From an uncultured Lachnospiraceae bacterium (lineage in GTDB: Bacteria; Bacillota; Clostridia; Lachnospirales; Lachnospiraceae): a stretch of 15,450 nt of DNA. The notes under the pieces were generated by a model. The model searched no databases, was not told where the DNA came from, and was given only the letters and a program-made list of their open reading frames with translations. Made by a program: the position numbers and the translations under genes. Position 1 is the first letter of the stretch. Each line of letters begins with the position of its first letter. This document shows, in pieces, positions 8,509 to 15,388 of the stretch. The stretch covers positions 1-15,450 of the forward strand of contig UQVK01000095.1 in the NCBI GenBank assembly GCA_900544445.1, read 5' to 3'.

Positions 8509-9653
8509 ACTCCGAAAATTGCCATAAAGGTACCGGCAACAACAGCCGTACCGATTACGCCGGCCACGTTGGGACCCATGGCGTGCATCAGCAGGAAGTT
8601 GGTAGGATCCGCCTCAGCGCCGACCTTCTGAGAAACTCTGGCCGCCATGGGAACAGCGGATACCCCTGCCGAACCAATCAGAGGATTTACCTTGCCGTGG
8701 CTGACGATACACATCAGCTTACCGAACAGCACGCCTGCAGCCGTACCGAACGCAAACGCGATCAGGCCGAGGGCAACAATCTTAAGCGTATCCGCATTCA
8801 GGAAAGCTTCTGCGCTTGTAGTCGCTCCTACGGAGGTTCCCAGCAGAATAACAACGGTATACATCAGCGCGTTGGAAGCCGTATCAGCCAGCTGTCTCAC
8901 AACGCCGGATTCTCTGAACAGGTTGCCCAGCATCAGCATACCGATCAAAGGAGCCGTAGTAGGAAGAATCAGGGATACAACAATCGTTACGATGATGGGG
9001 AACAGAATCTTTTCCAGCTTGGAAACCGGACGAAGCTGTTCCATTTTAATCTTCCTCTCCTCTTCCGTGGTAAACAGCCGCATGATCGGGGGCTGGATAA
9101 TCGGAACCAGAGACATGTAGGAATAAGCCGCTACGGCAATCGGTCCAAGAAGCTCCGTCTGTCCCAGCTTTCCGCACAGGAAGATGGAAGTAGGGCCGTC
9201 CGCTCCACCGATGATGGAGATGGCAGCTGCCGCTCTGTCATTGAAGCCCAGAGCGATCGCGCCAAAATAAGCGGCGAAGATACCAAACTGCGCTGCTGCT
9301 CCCAGCAGGAAGCTCTTCGGGTTCGCAATCAGGGGACCAAAGTCCGTCATCGCGCCGACGCCCATGAATATCAGAGACGGCAGAATCGACCATTCATCCA
9401 GCACATAGAAGTAATAGAGCAGGCCGCCCGTACCGTTTGCCGCCTCCTCCGGGCGAAGCATGATATCCGGATAAATATTTACCAGCAGCATACCGAAGGC
9501 GATCGGAAGCAGAAGCAGGGGTTCAAAGCCCCTGGCAATCGCCAGATAAAGAAAAACGCAGGCGATTACGATCATCAGATAGTTTCCCCAGGTCAGGTTA
9601 AAGAACGCTGTCTGATGAATCAGATTGTCCAAAGTAGTTACAATATAATCCAT
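8502..9653 (-). CDS. oadB: sodium-translocating decarboxylase beta subunit (OadB/MmdB/GcdB)
   Basis: Integral membrane protein that decarboxylates carboxybiotin and uses the energy to pump sodium ions outward. The 383 residues fit the family. There are many hydrophobic segments: 24-40, 44-62, 92-108, 113-136, a re-entrant region carrying [10 protein letters not shown] (149-158, with Asp152, the family's sodium/proton site), 166-190, 214-240, and several towards the C-terminus. The late [19 protein letters not shown] and [18 protein letters not shown] are family signatures. GGGAGGT lies 8 bases before the ATG. The same family serves oxaloacetate, methylmalonyl-CoA, glutaconyl-CoA and malonate decarboxylases, so the pump does not reveal the substrate. 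It sits between the biotin carrier and oadA in one operon. Confidence 0.95.
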   Translation of the reverse strand: MDYIVTTLDNLIHQTAFFNLTWGNYLMIVIACVFLYLAIARGFEPLLLLPIAFGMLLVNIYPDIMLRPEEAANGTGGLLYYFYVLDEWSILPSLIFMGVGAMTDFGPLIANPKSFLLGAAAQFGIFAAYFGAIALGFNDRAAAAISIIGGADGPTSIFLCGKLGQTELLGPIAVAAYSYMSLVPIIQPPIMRLFTTEEERKIKMEQLRPVSKLEKILFPIIVTIVVSLILPTTAPLIGMLMLGNLFRESGVVRQLADTASNALMYTVVILLGTSVGATTSAEAFLNADTLKIVALGLIAFAFGTAAGVLFGKLMCIVSHGKVNPLIGSAGVSAVPMAARVSQKVGAEADPTNFLLMHAMGPNVAGVIGTAVVAGTFMAIFGVF

Positions 9654-9702
9654 TTATGTTGACCTCCCATTCCTTTTGCCAAACTCACAGGCCTGAGCGC
9701 CC

Positions 9703-9749
9703 GGCCACACAGCTTCAGGAAATATGCAATACCTGAAAGCCGCGCAGCC
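9703..9749 (-). promoter_or_regulatory. long RNA hairpin between the biotin carrier and oadB genes
   Basis: In the minus-strand transcript, 9749-9732 pairs with 9719-9703 over 17 base pairs with one bulged U and a 12-base loop. Four of the pairs are G.U, which on the plus strand would be A.C mismatches. The structure is therefore specific to the operon mRNA. No T run follows. It occupies the largest gap in the operon (127 bases) and may be a processing or stability element. Confidence 0.5.
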
Positions 9750-9780
9750 TTATGGGATTGGCAGGACGTTCTTTCCGTGC

Positions 9781-10212
9781 TTAGTTTAACGTTGCGAGCA
9801 GAGCGCCTGCCTCAATGGCATCACCAACTGCCACGTCGATACTGGCTACGGTACCGTCCTGAGGAGCAACCACCGGGATCTCCATCTTCATGGCTTCGAT
9901 GGTTACAACGGAATCACCGGCCTTTACAGCCTGGCCAATCTTCGCATCAATGCTGTATACCTTACCGGCCGCACCGGCTTCCACGCGGATGCTTCCTGCT
10001 GTTCCTGCGGGAGCTGCTGCAGGAGCGGGGGCAGGTGCCGCTGCGGGAGCTGCCGCAGGTGCGGGAGCAGGCGCTGCCACAGGTGCGGGGGCAGGCGCTG
10101 CCGCCGGTCTGGGAGCTGCCTTGGGAGCGTAGGCCGGTGCTGCACCCTGAGCGCCCTCTTCCACTACAACATCGTACACATTTCCATTGACGGTAATTCT
10201 ATAATTCTTCAT
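9781..10212 (-). CDS. biotin carboxyl carrier subunit of the decarboxylase (1.3S/MmdC/GcdC-like)
   Basis: A 143-residue carrier whose biotin shuttles the carboxyl group from the carboxyltransferases to OadB. Residues 1-20 (MKNYRITVNGNVYDVVVEEG) form the N-terminal segment usual in these subunits. Residues 24-70 are a flexible linker made almost only of Ala and Pro. Residues 72-143 are the biotinyl domain, with the attachment motif EAMKM and biotinylated Lys109. The Ala-Pro linker gives the mobility needed to reach several active sites. AGGAGG lies 9 bases before the ATG. It is the only biotin domain in the window and neither carboxyltransferase has one, so both presumably use it. A holocarboxylase synthetase (BirA) must act from elsewhere. 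It could equally be called the 1.3S subunit of a transcarboxylase. Confidence 0.93.
   Translation of the reverse strand: MKNYRITVNGNVYDVVVEEGAQGAAPAYAPKAAPRPAAAPAPAPVAAPAPAPAAAPAAAPAPAPAAAPAGTAGSIRVEAGAAGKVYSIDAKIGQAVKAGDSVVTIEAMKMEIPVVAPQDGTVASIDVAVGDAIEAGALLATLN
10003..10143. repeat. degenerate low-complexity repeat coding the Ala-Pro linker
   Basis: GC-rich, imperfect tandem units (GGTGCxGGxGCAGG-like on the plus strand) encode residues 24-70 of the biotin carrier. Such tracts expand and contract by slippage and are prone to assembly error, so the linker length should be treated with care. Confidence 0.7.
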
Positions 10213-10239
10213 GATACTATTCCTCCTGTATCTTCCTTT

Positions 10240-11013
10240 TTATTTATTCGCTTTCCACCTGCTGACAGGTACGCGTCTGATGCTCCTTACCACGAAGCCC
10301 TCGGGAGACGGCGCTCCCTCACTCGCCGCAACCGCCGCCGCGATTACCGCCACGAGCTCACAGTCATCCATCGGATTCTGTTCTGCTGTCTGTACTGCGG
10401 GTGCCGCAGGCGCAGCTGATACCGCAGGTTTCTCTTTCTTCTCTGCCGGCTCATTCTTTTTCCCGGAGAACGATGCCTGAATCTTCGGAATAAAGTTGAA
10501 GCAGTAAATGATCAGGCAGATCAGAATCAGGATCACAAACACTGTTCCCATACCCAGGACCGTGTTCAGAGCTGCATTCTCCATCAGCTCTCCAAAAGAA
10601 TACTCCACATTCGTTGTAATGCTGCTGAGCGCAAGCTCATCATCCAGCGTAATGACAATATTCGCATCGTGCTCGCTTCCGTCCACATGGACGTCGATGG
10701 TGACTCCATCCTCATCCGCAGATACCGTATGTCCGGACATGGACTGAACCTGTCCAATGTCCTCCAGAGCGCTTTCCCAGCTGTCCAGCGCGGAAGAGAT
10801 CACCGTATCCGAAGCGTACTGATCCTGCATGTTCTGCGCCACGATGGTCTGGATGGAAGCGATCACCTGATCCGCGTAATCGACTGCGGAGTCCTGTGTA
10901 ATCCCATAAAGGCTCTCCGCACTTGCGGATGTGCTGTCAGCCGCCCCGCTGCAGGCCGTCATACCGAAAACGCAGATGAGAGCCATTCCTAATGTTAACA
11001 ACTTCCTTTTCAT
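10240..11013 (-). CDS. OadG-family gamma subunit with lipoprotein signal and extra extracytoplasmic domain
   Basis: The gamma subunit anchors and assembles the decarboxylase at the membrane. Classical OadG is about 80-90 residues; this protein is 257. Residues 1-21 are a signal sequence (MKRK, then a hydrophobic run) ending in GMTAC, a lipobox-like site with Cys21. Residues 25-145 form a soluble acidic domain (YADQVIASIQTIVAQNMQ, VTIDVHVDGSEHDANIVITLDD) that would lie outside the cell. Residues 150-177 are one membrane helix with the OadG pattern (NTVLGMGTVFVILILICLI then FIPKI). A Lys/Glu/Ala/Pro linker follows, then the cytoplasmic tail ELVAVIAAAVAASEG and VVRSIRRVPVSRW. The start is uncertain: ATGs at 11025 and 11013 lie 1 and 13 bases after GAAAGGAG. 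I chose 11013 because it starts directly with the basic end of the signal peptide. There are gaps of 27 to 37 bases to its neighbours. Confidence 0.85.
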   Translation of the reverse strand: MKRKLLTLGMALICVFGMTACSGAADSTSASAESLYGITQDSAVDYADQVIASIQTIVAQNMQDQYASDTVISSALDSWESALEDIGQVQSMSGHTVSADEDGVTIDVHVDGSEHDANIVITLDDELALSSITTNVEYSFGELMENAALNTVLGMGTVFVILILICLIIYCFNFIPKIQASFSGKKNEPAEKKEKPAVSAAPAAPAVQTAEQNPMDDCELVAVIAAAVAASEGAPSPEGFVVRSIRRVPVSRWKANK

Positions 11014-11050
11014 ATGAATCGACATGCTCCTTTCAAAGTCTGCGGCCTGT

Positions 11051-12481
11051 TTAAACCGTGCCGTGTTTTTTTGCAGGGCGGTCTTCCCTCTTTGTGAAGA
11101 GCATTTCAAACGCGCCGATCACATATTTTCTCGTATCGGCAGGCTCAATAATGGTGTCCACATACCCTCTTCTGGCAGCGCTTGCGGCGCTCGTCTGCAG
11201 GGCCTCGTACTCCTTCGCACATTCGTTCACCGCATCCGCTCCCTGTCCGTCGCAGATGATCTTTGCTGCAAGACGCGCATCCATCGTACCTATCTTCGCA
11301 TCCGGCCAGCAATAGGTGATATCCGCTCCCAGAGCCTTGGAATTCATCACCACATAGGCGCTTCCATAGGCCATGCCGGTTACCACGTTCACCTTCGGAA
11401 CCGTTGCATTGGCAAACGCGTATGTAAGACGCGCAGCGGCCTTTGCGATCTTCTTCTCGGAGCACTTGTCCGCCGTGAAACCGTTCACATTGGTCAGGGT
11501 AAGCACCGGGATGTTGAACGCATCGCAGAAATTCACAAACTCAGCAGCCTTATCACAGCCTGCGGGAGAAAGAGCCGCATCGAAGGAAGCCGTCTTTTCT
11601 CCATTCTCGTCATAGATCTCGCTCCGGTTGGCAACCGCGCCCACGGTCATACCGTTCAGCTTCAAAAAGCCCGTTACCATTTCCTTCGCATACGCCGCCT
11701 TCACCTCAACAAAGAGATGATCGTCTGCGATCGTGGAAAGCGCGATGGAGCTGTCTCCCACACATGCGGCCATCGTTGCATCCGCACGGTTCAGATCGTC
11801 CATGCACTCCACATAGGAATTGTCATCCTCATTATTGGAAGGAAGCATGCATACCAGATTTCTGATCTGGCTGAGGATTTCGGATTCCTCTCCGATAAAG
11901 TCCACCAGACCCGCCTCTTCGCTCTGGAATGCAGCGTTTGAAGTATCACATTTGGAAATTTCGTTTCCTGCAAGCGCGTTAGGCGCATTTACAAAAAGCT
12001 TCGCCTTTTTTCCTTCCATGAAGGTAAAATCAGTGAGCGCAGGAACCAGCGCAAGTCCGCCGCCACAGGTACCGAATACAGCAGTGATCTGAGGGATCAC
12101 GCCGGAAGCAAGAGTCTGCTTCATGTAGATCTCGCCGAAAGCGTTCAGAGCGTCCGTCGCTTCCTGAAGCCTCAGGCCAGCTGAATCGATCAGGCCGATC
12201 ACGGGAGCTCCCGTCTTCATCGCCAGATCATAGAGGTTGGTAATCTTCTTTGCGTGCATCTCACCAATGCTGCCGCCGAGCACGGAAGCGTCCTGGCTGT
12301 ACACGTACACGAGATTGCCTTCGATCACTCCATAACCGGTGATGCACCCGTCGGATGGAGTTTCTGTCTGTTTCAGATTGAAGTCGGTCGCTCTGGCTGT
12401 CACCATCGCCCCGATCTCAACGAAACTGTTGTCGTCGAGCAAAGCGTTGATTCTTTGGCTCGCTTGTGAAGTAATACTCAT
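11051..12481 (-). CDS. acyl-CoA carboxyltransferase subunit (MmdA/PccB/12S-like)
   Basis: Crotonase-fold carboxyltransferase that moves a carboxyl group between an acyl-CoA (methylmalonyl-CoA, malonyl-CoA or similar) and biotin. In 476 residues both halves of the family are present. The N-terminal half has GYGVIEGNLVYVYSQD, LGGSIGEMHAKKI, LIDSAGLRLQEA and FGTCGGGLALVPALTDF. The C-terminal half has NVNGFTADKCSEKK, TGMAYGSAYVVMNSK, LGADITYCWPDAKIG, and the end RRGYVDTIIEPADTR to KKHG. It is about 35-40 residues shorter than typical MmdA or PccB, and SKALGADITYCWPDAKIGTMD deviates from their usual alanine/glycine-rich pattern, so the acyl-CoA is uncertain. GGAGGG lies 7 bases before the ATG. It is the first gene of the operon, behind a 130-base leader. 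Glutaconyl-CoA decarboxylase alpha (near 590 residues) is less likely on length. Confidence 0.88.
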   Translation of the reverse strand: MSITSQASQRINALLDDNSFVEIGAMVTARATDFNLKQTETPSDGCITGYGVIEGNLVYVYSQDASVLGGSIGEMHAKKITNLYDLAMKTGAPVIGLIDSAGLRLQEATDALNAFGEIYMKQTLASGVIPQITAVFGTCGGGLALVPALTDFTFMEGKKAKLFVNAPNALAGNEISKCDTSNAAFQSEEAGLVDFIGEESEILSQIRNLVCMLPSNNEDDNSYVECMDDLNRADATMAACVGDSSIALSTIADDHLFVEVKAAYAKEMVTGFLKLNGMTVGAVANRSEIYDENGEKTASFDAALSPAGCDKAAEFVNFCDAFNIPVLTLTNVNGFTADKCSEKKIAKAAARLTYAFANATVPKVNVVTGMAYGSAYVVMNSKALGADITYCWPDAKIGTMDARLAAKIICDGQGADAVNECAKEYEALQTSAASAARRGYVDTIIEPADTRKYVIGAFEMLFTKREDRPAKKHGTV

Positions 12482-12617
12482 TTTTCAGCCCTCCATTTTA
12501 TCTTTACTTAAAATTGAACTTGAGCTACGGCTGCCCTGGGAGCACTGCAGGCTGAAATCTGCGGTCCAAAAACAGCTTGTCCGTTTCTGTCTGTTCCATA
12601 GACACCCGTATTCTGAA

Positions 12618-12646
12618 ATTATACCACGGAACCGAAAAATCTACCA
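12618..12646 (-). promoter_or_regulatory. extended -10 promoter of the decarboxylase/transcarboxylase operon
   Basis: Minus strand TATAAT (12623-12618) preceded by TG at the extended -10 position. A poor -35, TGGTAG (12646-12641), lies 17 bases upstream. Transcription would start near 12611, leaving an untranslated leader of about 130 bases before the ATG at 12481. I recognise no known riboswitch in that leader. The wider gap 12482-12753 holds this promoter, the leader and the AT-rich tail of the carboxypeptidase transcript. Confidence 0.65.
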
Positions 12647-12753
12647 GATGAAAATCGGAATTTTATGCGAATTTTATGCTTTTTTCTTCGTTTCCTTTTC
12701 TGCCCCGGATTCTCTGTCAGCATGTGAAAATCTGTTCCGAAGCCGCCGGCCTT

Positions 12754-14157
12754 TTACAGCCAGATCAGCTTCAGAATCTCTTCCAGGCAATAACGGTACG
12801 TTCTTTGTGCCACCGCTTCCGCCGTCCGGATGGGAAGGCTTGTGTACAGCTCTCCGTTCACGTAATAGTTCTGCCAGCCCACGGTCATTCCCGCTTCCAC
12901 AGGCGCATTCAGATTCTCCGCCAGGGAAAGCTCCGTGCGCACCTCATCCGTGCTGCCAAGCAGCAGGGAAATCTCAGCCTGACTCTCCGTCAGCGCAGCC
13001 GTATCGCGGATTCCTTCCAGTACGGGAAGTTCCGGCAGCTCCGCCTTCTGGTAAATGTCCCGCTTTTCATAATTTTCCAGCCCGTATTCGTAAAGGATCC
13101 GGGCATCATGCCATTTCCAGCTTTTGTTGTTCGGCCATCCGCAGGCAAGAAGGGCGATGGAAAAAAGTTTTCCATCCTGTTTAAGCGCACCCACATAACA
13201 GTAGCCCGCCTTCGCCGTAAAACCCGTTTTCCCGGTAAGCGCCCCTTCCATCATGTCAAGAAAGGCGTTGTGATTGCTGCAGGAGTAGCTGCTGCTTCCC
13301 GTCTGCCATTCCCCGTTTTCCTCCCGGGTATAATCCGTAAAGGACCAGGTCCGGGTCCGGGTAATCTCAAGGAACGCCTCCCTTTCCGGAGAGTCCGTCA
13401 CGCAGTAGCTCATGATTCTGGCCAGATCAGCCGCCGTAGTGGAATGCTGCATTTCCAATGTTTTGCCCGCTTCGTCCGTGAGGGTCAGGATGGCATCCAG
13501 CCCGTTCGGGGTCACGAAAAACGTATCCGTGCAGCCGATTTCCTCCGCTTTCTCGTTCATTTTTGCTGTAAAGCTCAACACCGCATCTCTGCTCTCCTCC
13601 GCCGTGCTTTCAGCCGCCGTATTTCCATTTGTTTCCGCATTTGCCGCTGTTTTATCCGTTTCTTCGTTTCCGGTGAGCCTCCTTCCGATATGTTCCGCGA
13701 TGATCACGGCGGAATCATTGTGGGACTCCAGCATCAGAGAATACAGGAGATCTTTCAGCCGGAACACCTGTCCTGCCCTCGTTCCAAGGTGAACCTTCGG
13801 CATGCCTGCCGCATAGGAGGAGACCGTGACATACTCCTCCGGGTCTGCCAGCTCCAGCGCAAGAATACATGTCATGATCTTCGTGGTGCTGGCCATGGGA
13901 AGTACCTGGGTTCCGTTTTTCTGCAATAAAATACGCCCGTTGTCCGCATCCATCAGGACAGCGGACAGGGCGTACAGCTCGTCTGTCGGATCGTTTTCAT
14001 TTTCCCGGGCACATACCGTCCCCATCCCATAATCACCGCACATCCCACTCCCGTAAAAGGCGGAAAACGTGCACGAAAGAGCAACCGTGAAAAGGACAGT
14101 CGCGATCCCTTTTTTCAAACCGGAATAATCAAACCACATACCGTTACCTGACGACAT
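12754..14157 (-). CDS. D-alanyl-D-alanine carboxypeptidase (DacF-type low-mass PBP, peptidase S11)
   Basis: Trims the terminal D-Ala from peptidoglycan pentapeptides outside the cell. The 467-residue protein has the three penicillin-binding motifs: ASTTK (nucleophile Ser90, Lys93), SHN (145-147) and KTG (310-312). Before them is DADNGRILLQKNG, typical of the family. The C-terminal part (about 365-467) is the beta-rich PBP5_C-type domain. The N-terminus has a hydrophobic segment (about 17-35) as signal peptide or anchor. Between the SHN and KTG motifs, residues 163-190 form a Thr/Asn/Glu/Ala-rich insert not usual in the family. The start is uncertain: ATG 14157 has no binding site, while ATG 14139 (Met7) has a weak TCAGG. 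A hairpin covers both. The gene follows the flotillin gene by about 52 bases, so the two may share a transcript. Confidence 0.92.
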   Translation of the reverse strand: MSSGNGMWFDYSGLKKGIATVLFTVALSCTFSAFYGSGMCGDYGMGTVCARENENDPTDELYALSAVLMDADNGRILLQKNGTQVLPMASTTKIMTCILALELADPEEYVTVSSYAAGMPKVHLGTRAGQVFRLKDLLYSLMLESHNDSAVIIAEHIGRRLTGNEETDKTAANAETNGNTAAESTAEESRDAVLSFTAKMNEKAEEIGCTDTFFVTPNGLDAILTLTDEAGKTLEMQHSTTAADLARIMSYCVTDSPEREAFLEITRTRTWSFTDYTREENGEWQTGSSSYSCSNHNAFLDMMEGALTGKTGFTAKAGYCYVGALKQDGKLFSIALLACGWPNNKSWKWHDARILYEYGLENYEKRDIYQKAELPELPVLEGIRDTAALTESQAEISLLLGSTDEVRTELSLAENLNAPVEAGMTVGWQNYYVNGELYTSLPIRTAEAVAQRTYRYCLEEILKLIWL

Positions 14158-14184
14158 CGAATTGTTACATTCTATGCCGTCAGG
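14147..14184 (-). promoter_or_regulatory. hairpin covering the start of the carboxypeptidase gene
   Basis: On the minus strand CCTGACGGCAT pairs with ATGTCGTCAGG: ten Watson-Crick pairs plus one G.U, with a 16-base loop. The ATG at 14157 and the TCAGG before the alternative ATG at 14139 both lie in the second arm. No T run follows. It could limit translation of the carboxypeptidase or mark the end of the flotillin message. Confidence 0.4.
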
Positions 14185-14209
14185 CAGGGTTTATGCCTCC
14201 GTTGGCCTT

Positions 14210-15388
14210 CTATTCTTCCGTCCGGTTAACGGAAGCTTCCGGAGCATCGGCTGCCGGCTGTGCCGTTTCCGAAGAACCGGAATTGGTGATGTTGATATTT
14301 CTCGTCACCGCAGCGTCATAGGTTCCGGCCTTCACCAGTTCACCCATATCGATGCCGACCGTTTCCTTCATGGTCTCAAACAGCTTTGCCATGACCGCCG
14401 GAACATGATCGGCCACGCTTTCCACACCATTATCGCTGCCGCTTCCGATGATCGTGATCTTATCGATACGGGTAAGAGGCTCGGCGATCTTGCCGGCGAT
14501 GTCCGGAAGTACCCTGATCAGCATTTCCGCCATGGCCGCATTGTTGTACTTCTGGTATGCGACGGCCTTCTTCTCCATGGCTTCCGCCTCCGCGATACCC
14601 TTCGCCCGGATGGCCTCCGCTTCCGCTTCACCGACCATACGGATTCCGGCCGCTTCCTTCTCCTTGGCAAACTTCTGGGCCTCTGCCGTCGCCTTCATCG
14701 CCACAGCGTTTTTCTCCGTTTCGAAGGTTTCCGCTTCGGCTCTCTTCTGACGTTCATACAGCTCTGCCTCGGACTGCTGCTGTCTCGCGTATTTTTCCGC
14801 CTCGGCTTTCTTTTTGACCTGAGCATCCAGCTCCTTCTCCTGAACCTCGGCCTCTCTTTCCTTTAAGATGACCTCCTTTTCCTGCTTGGCGATGCTCGCT
14901 TCCGCAGTGGCGATCTCGATGGTCTTTCGCTGCTGCTGCTCCTGGATGCTGTAGGCTGCGTCCGCTTCCGCCTTCTTCGTATCCTCCAGCTTCTTCAGCT
15001 CCGATTTCTGCAGGGACAGCTCGTTGTTTTTCTTGGCGATCTCGCGTTCCGCATTGATCCGTGCGTCATTGGCCTGACGGTCCGCTTCCGCCTTTGCCAC
15101 CGCGATCTCCTTTTCCGCTTCCGCCTTGGCAATGGCGGCCTTTTTCTTGATCTGGGAAATGTTATCGATACCCAGATCCTCAATCACGCCGTTGCCGTCG
15201 GAAAAATTCTGCACGTTGAAGCTGACGATGTCCAGTCCCATCGCGGCCAGGTCCGGCTCCGCATTCTCCTTGACCAGATTTGCAAACTTCTGACGGTCGC
15301 TGACCATCTCCTCCAGACGCATACGGCCCACGATCTCACGCATATTTCCTTCCAGAACCTCTCGGGCGATATTTGCGATATACTGGGT
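14210..15388 (-). CDS. flotillin-like SPFH/band-7 membrane-scaffold protein, 5' end cut off by contig end
   Basis: Flotillins form membrane microdomain scaffolds. The visible part starts inside the SPFH domain (AREVLEGNMREIVGRMRLEE, VSDRQKFANLVKENAEPDL, MGLDIVSFNVQNF). It continues into the long Ala/Glu/Lys-rich coiled coil that defines flotillins (KAEAEKEIAVAKAEADRQ, EAEAEAIRAKGIAEAEAMEKKA). The C-terminal domain follows (LPDIAGKIAEPLTRIDKITIIGS and a tail ending ASVNRTEE). An ATG exists at 15343, but the frame upstream of it (TQYIANIAREVLEGN, to 15388) is still typical flotillin, so the true start lies beyond the contig. The membrane-anchoring N-terminus, roughly the first 120-150 residues by family comparison, is missing. 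From 15389 the sequence is sequencing adapter. A partner NfeD gene, common beside flotillins, could lie beyond the end. Confidence 0.9.
   Translation of the reverse strand, partial: TQYIANIAREVLEGNMREIVGRMRLEEMVSDRQKFANLVKENAEPDLAAMGLDIVSFNVQNFSDGNGVIEDLGIDNISQIKKKAAIAKAEAEKEIAVAKAEADRQANDARINAEREIAKKNNELSLQKSELKKLEDTKKAEADAAYSIQEQQQRKTIEIATAEASIAKQEKEVILKEREAEVQEKELDAQVKKKAEAEKYARQQQSEAELYERQKRAEAETFETEKNAVAMKATAEAQKFAKEKEAAGIRMVGEAEAEAIRAKGIAEAEAMEKKAVAYQKYNNAAMAEMLIRVLPDIAGKIAEPLTRIDKITIIGSGSDNGVESVADHVPAVMAKLFETMKETVGIDMGELVKAGTYDAAVTRNINITNSGSSETAQPAADAPEASVNRTEE

Noticed and set aside
8583..9662. 359-codon open frame opposite oadB
   Set aside because: Arg/Gln-rich shadow of a membrane protein gene; no ribosome binding site or recognisable domain.
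10003..10143. Tandem repeat as a CRISPR-like or mobile repeat
   Set aside because: Units are short and imperfect and fit the codons of an Ala-Pro linker; there are no spacers.
12725..12760. Terminator for the carboxypeptidase gene
   Set aside because: Only a bulged 5-bp GC stem with a 3-base loop and a distant short T run; too weak to call.
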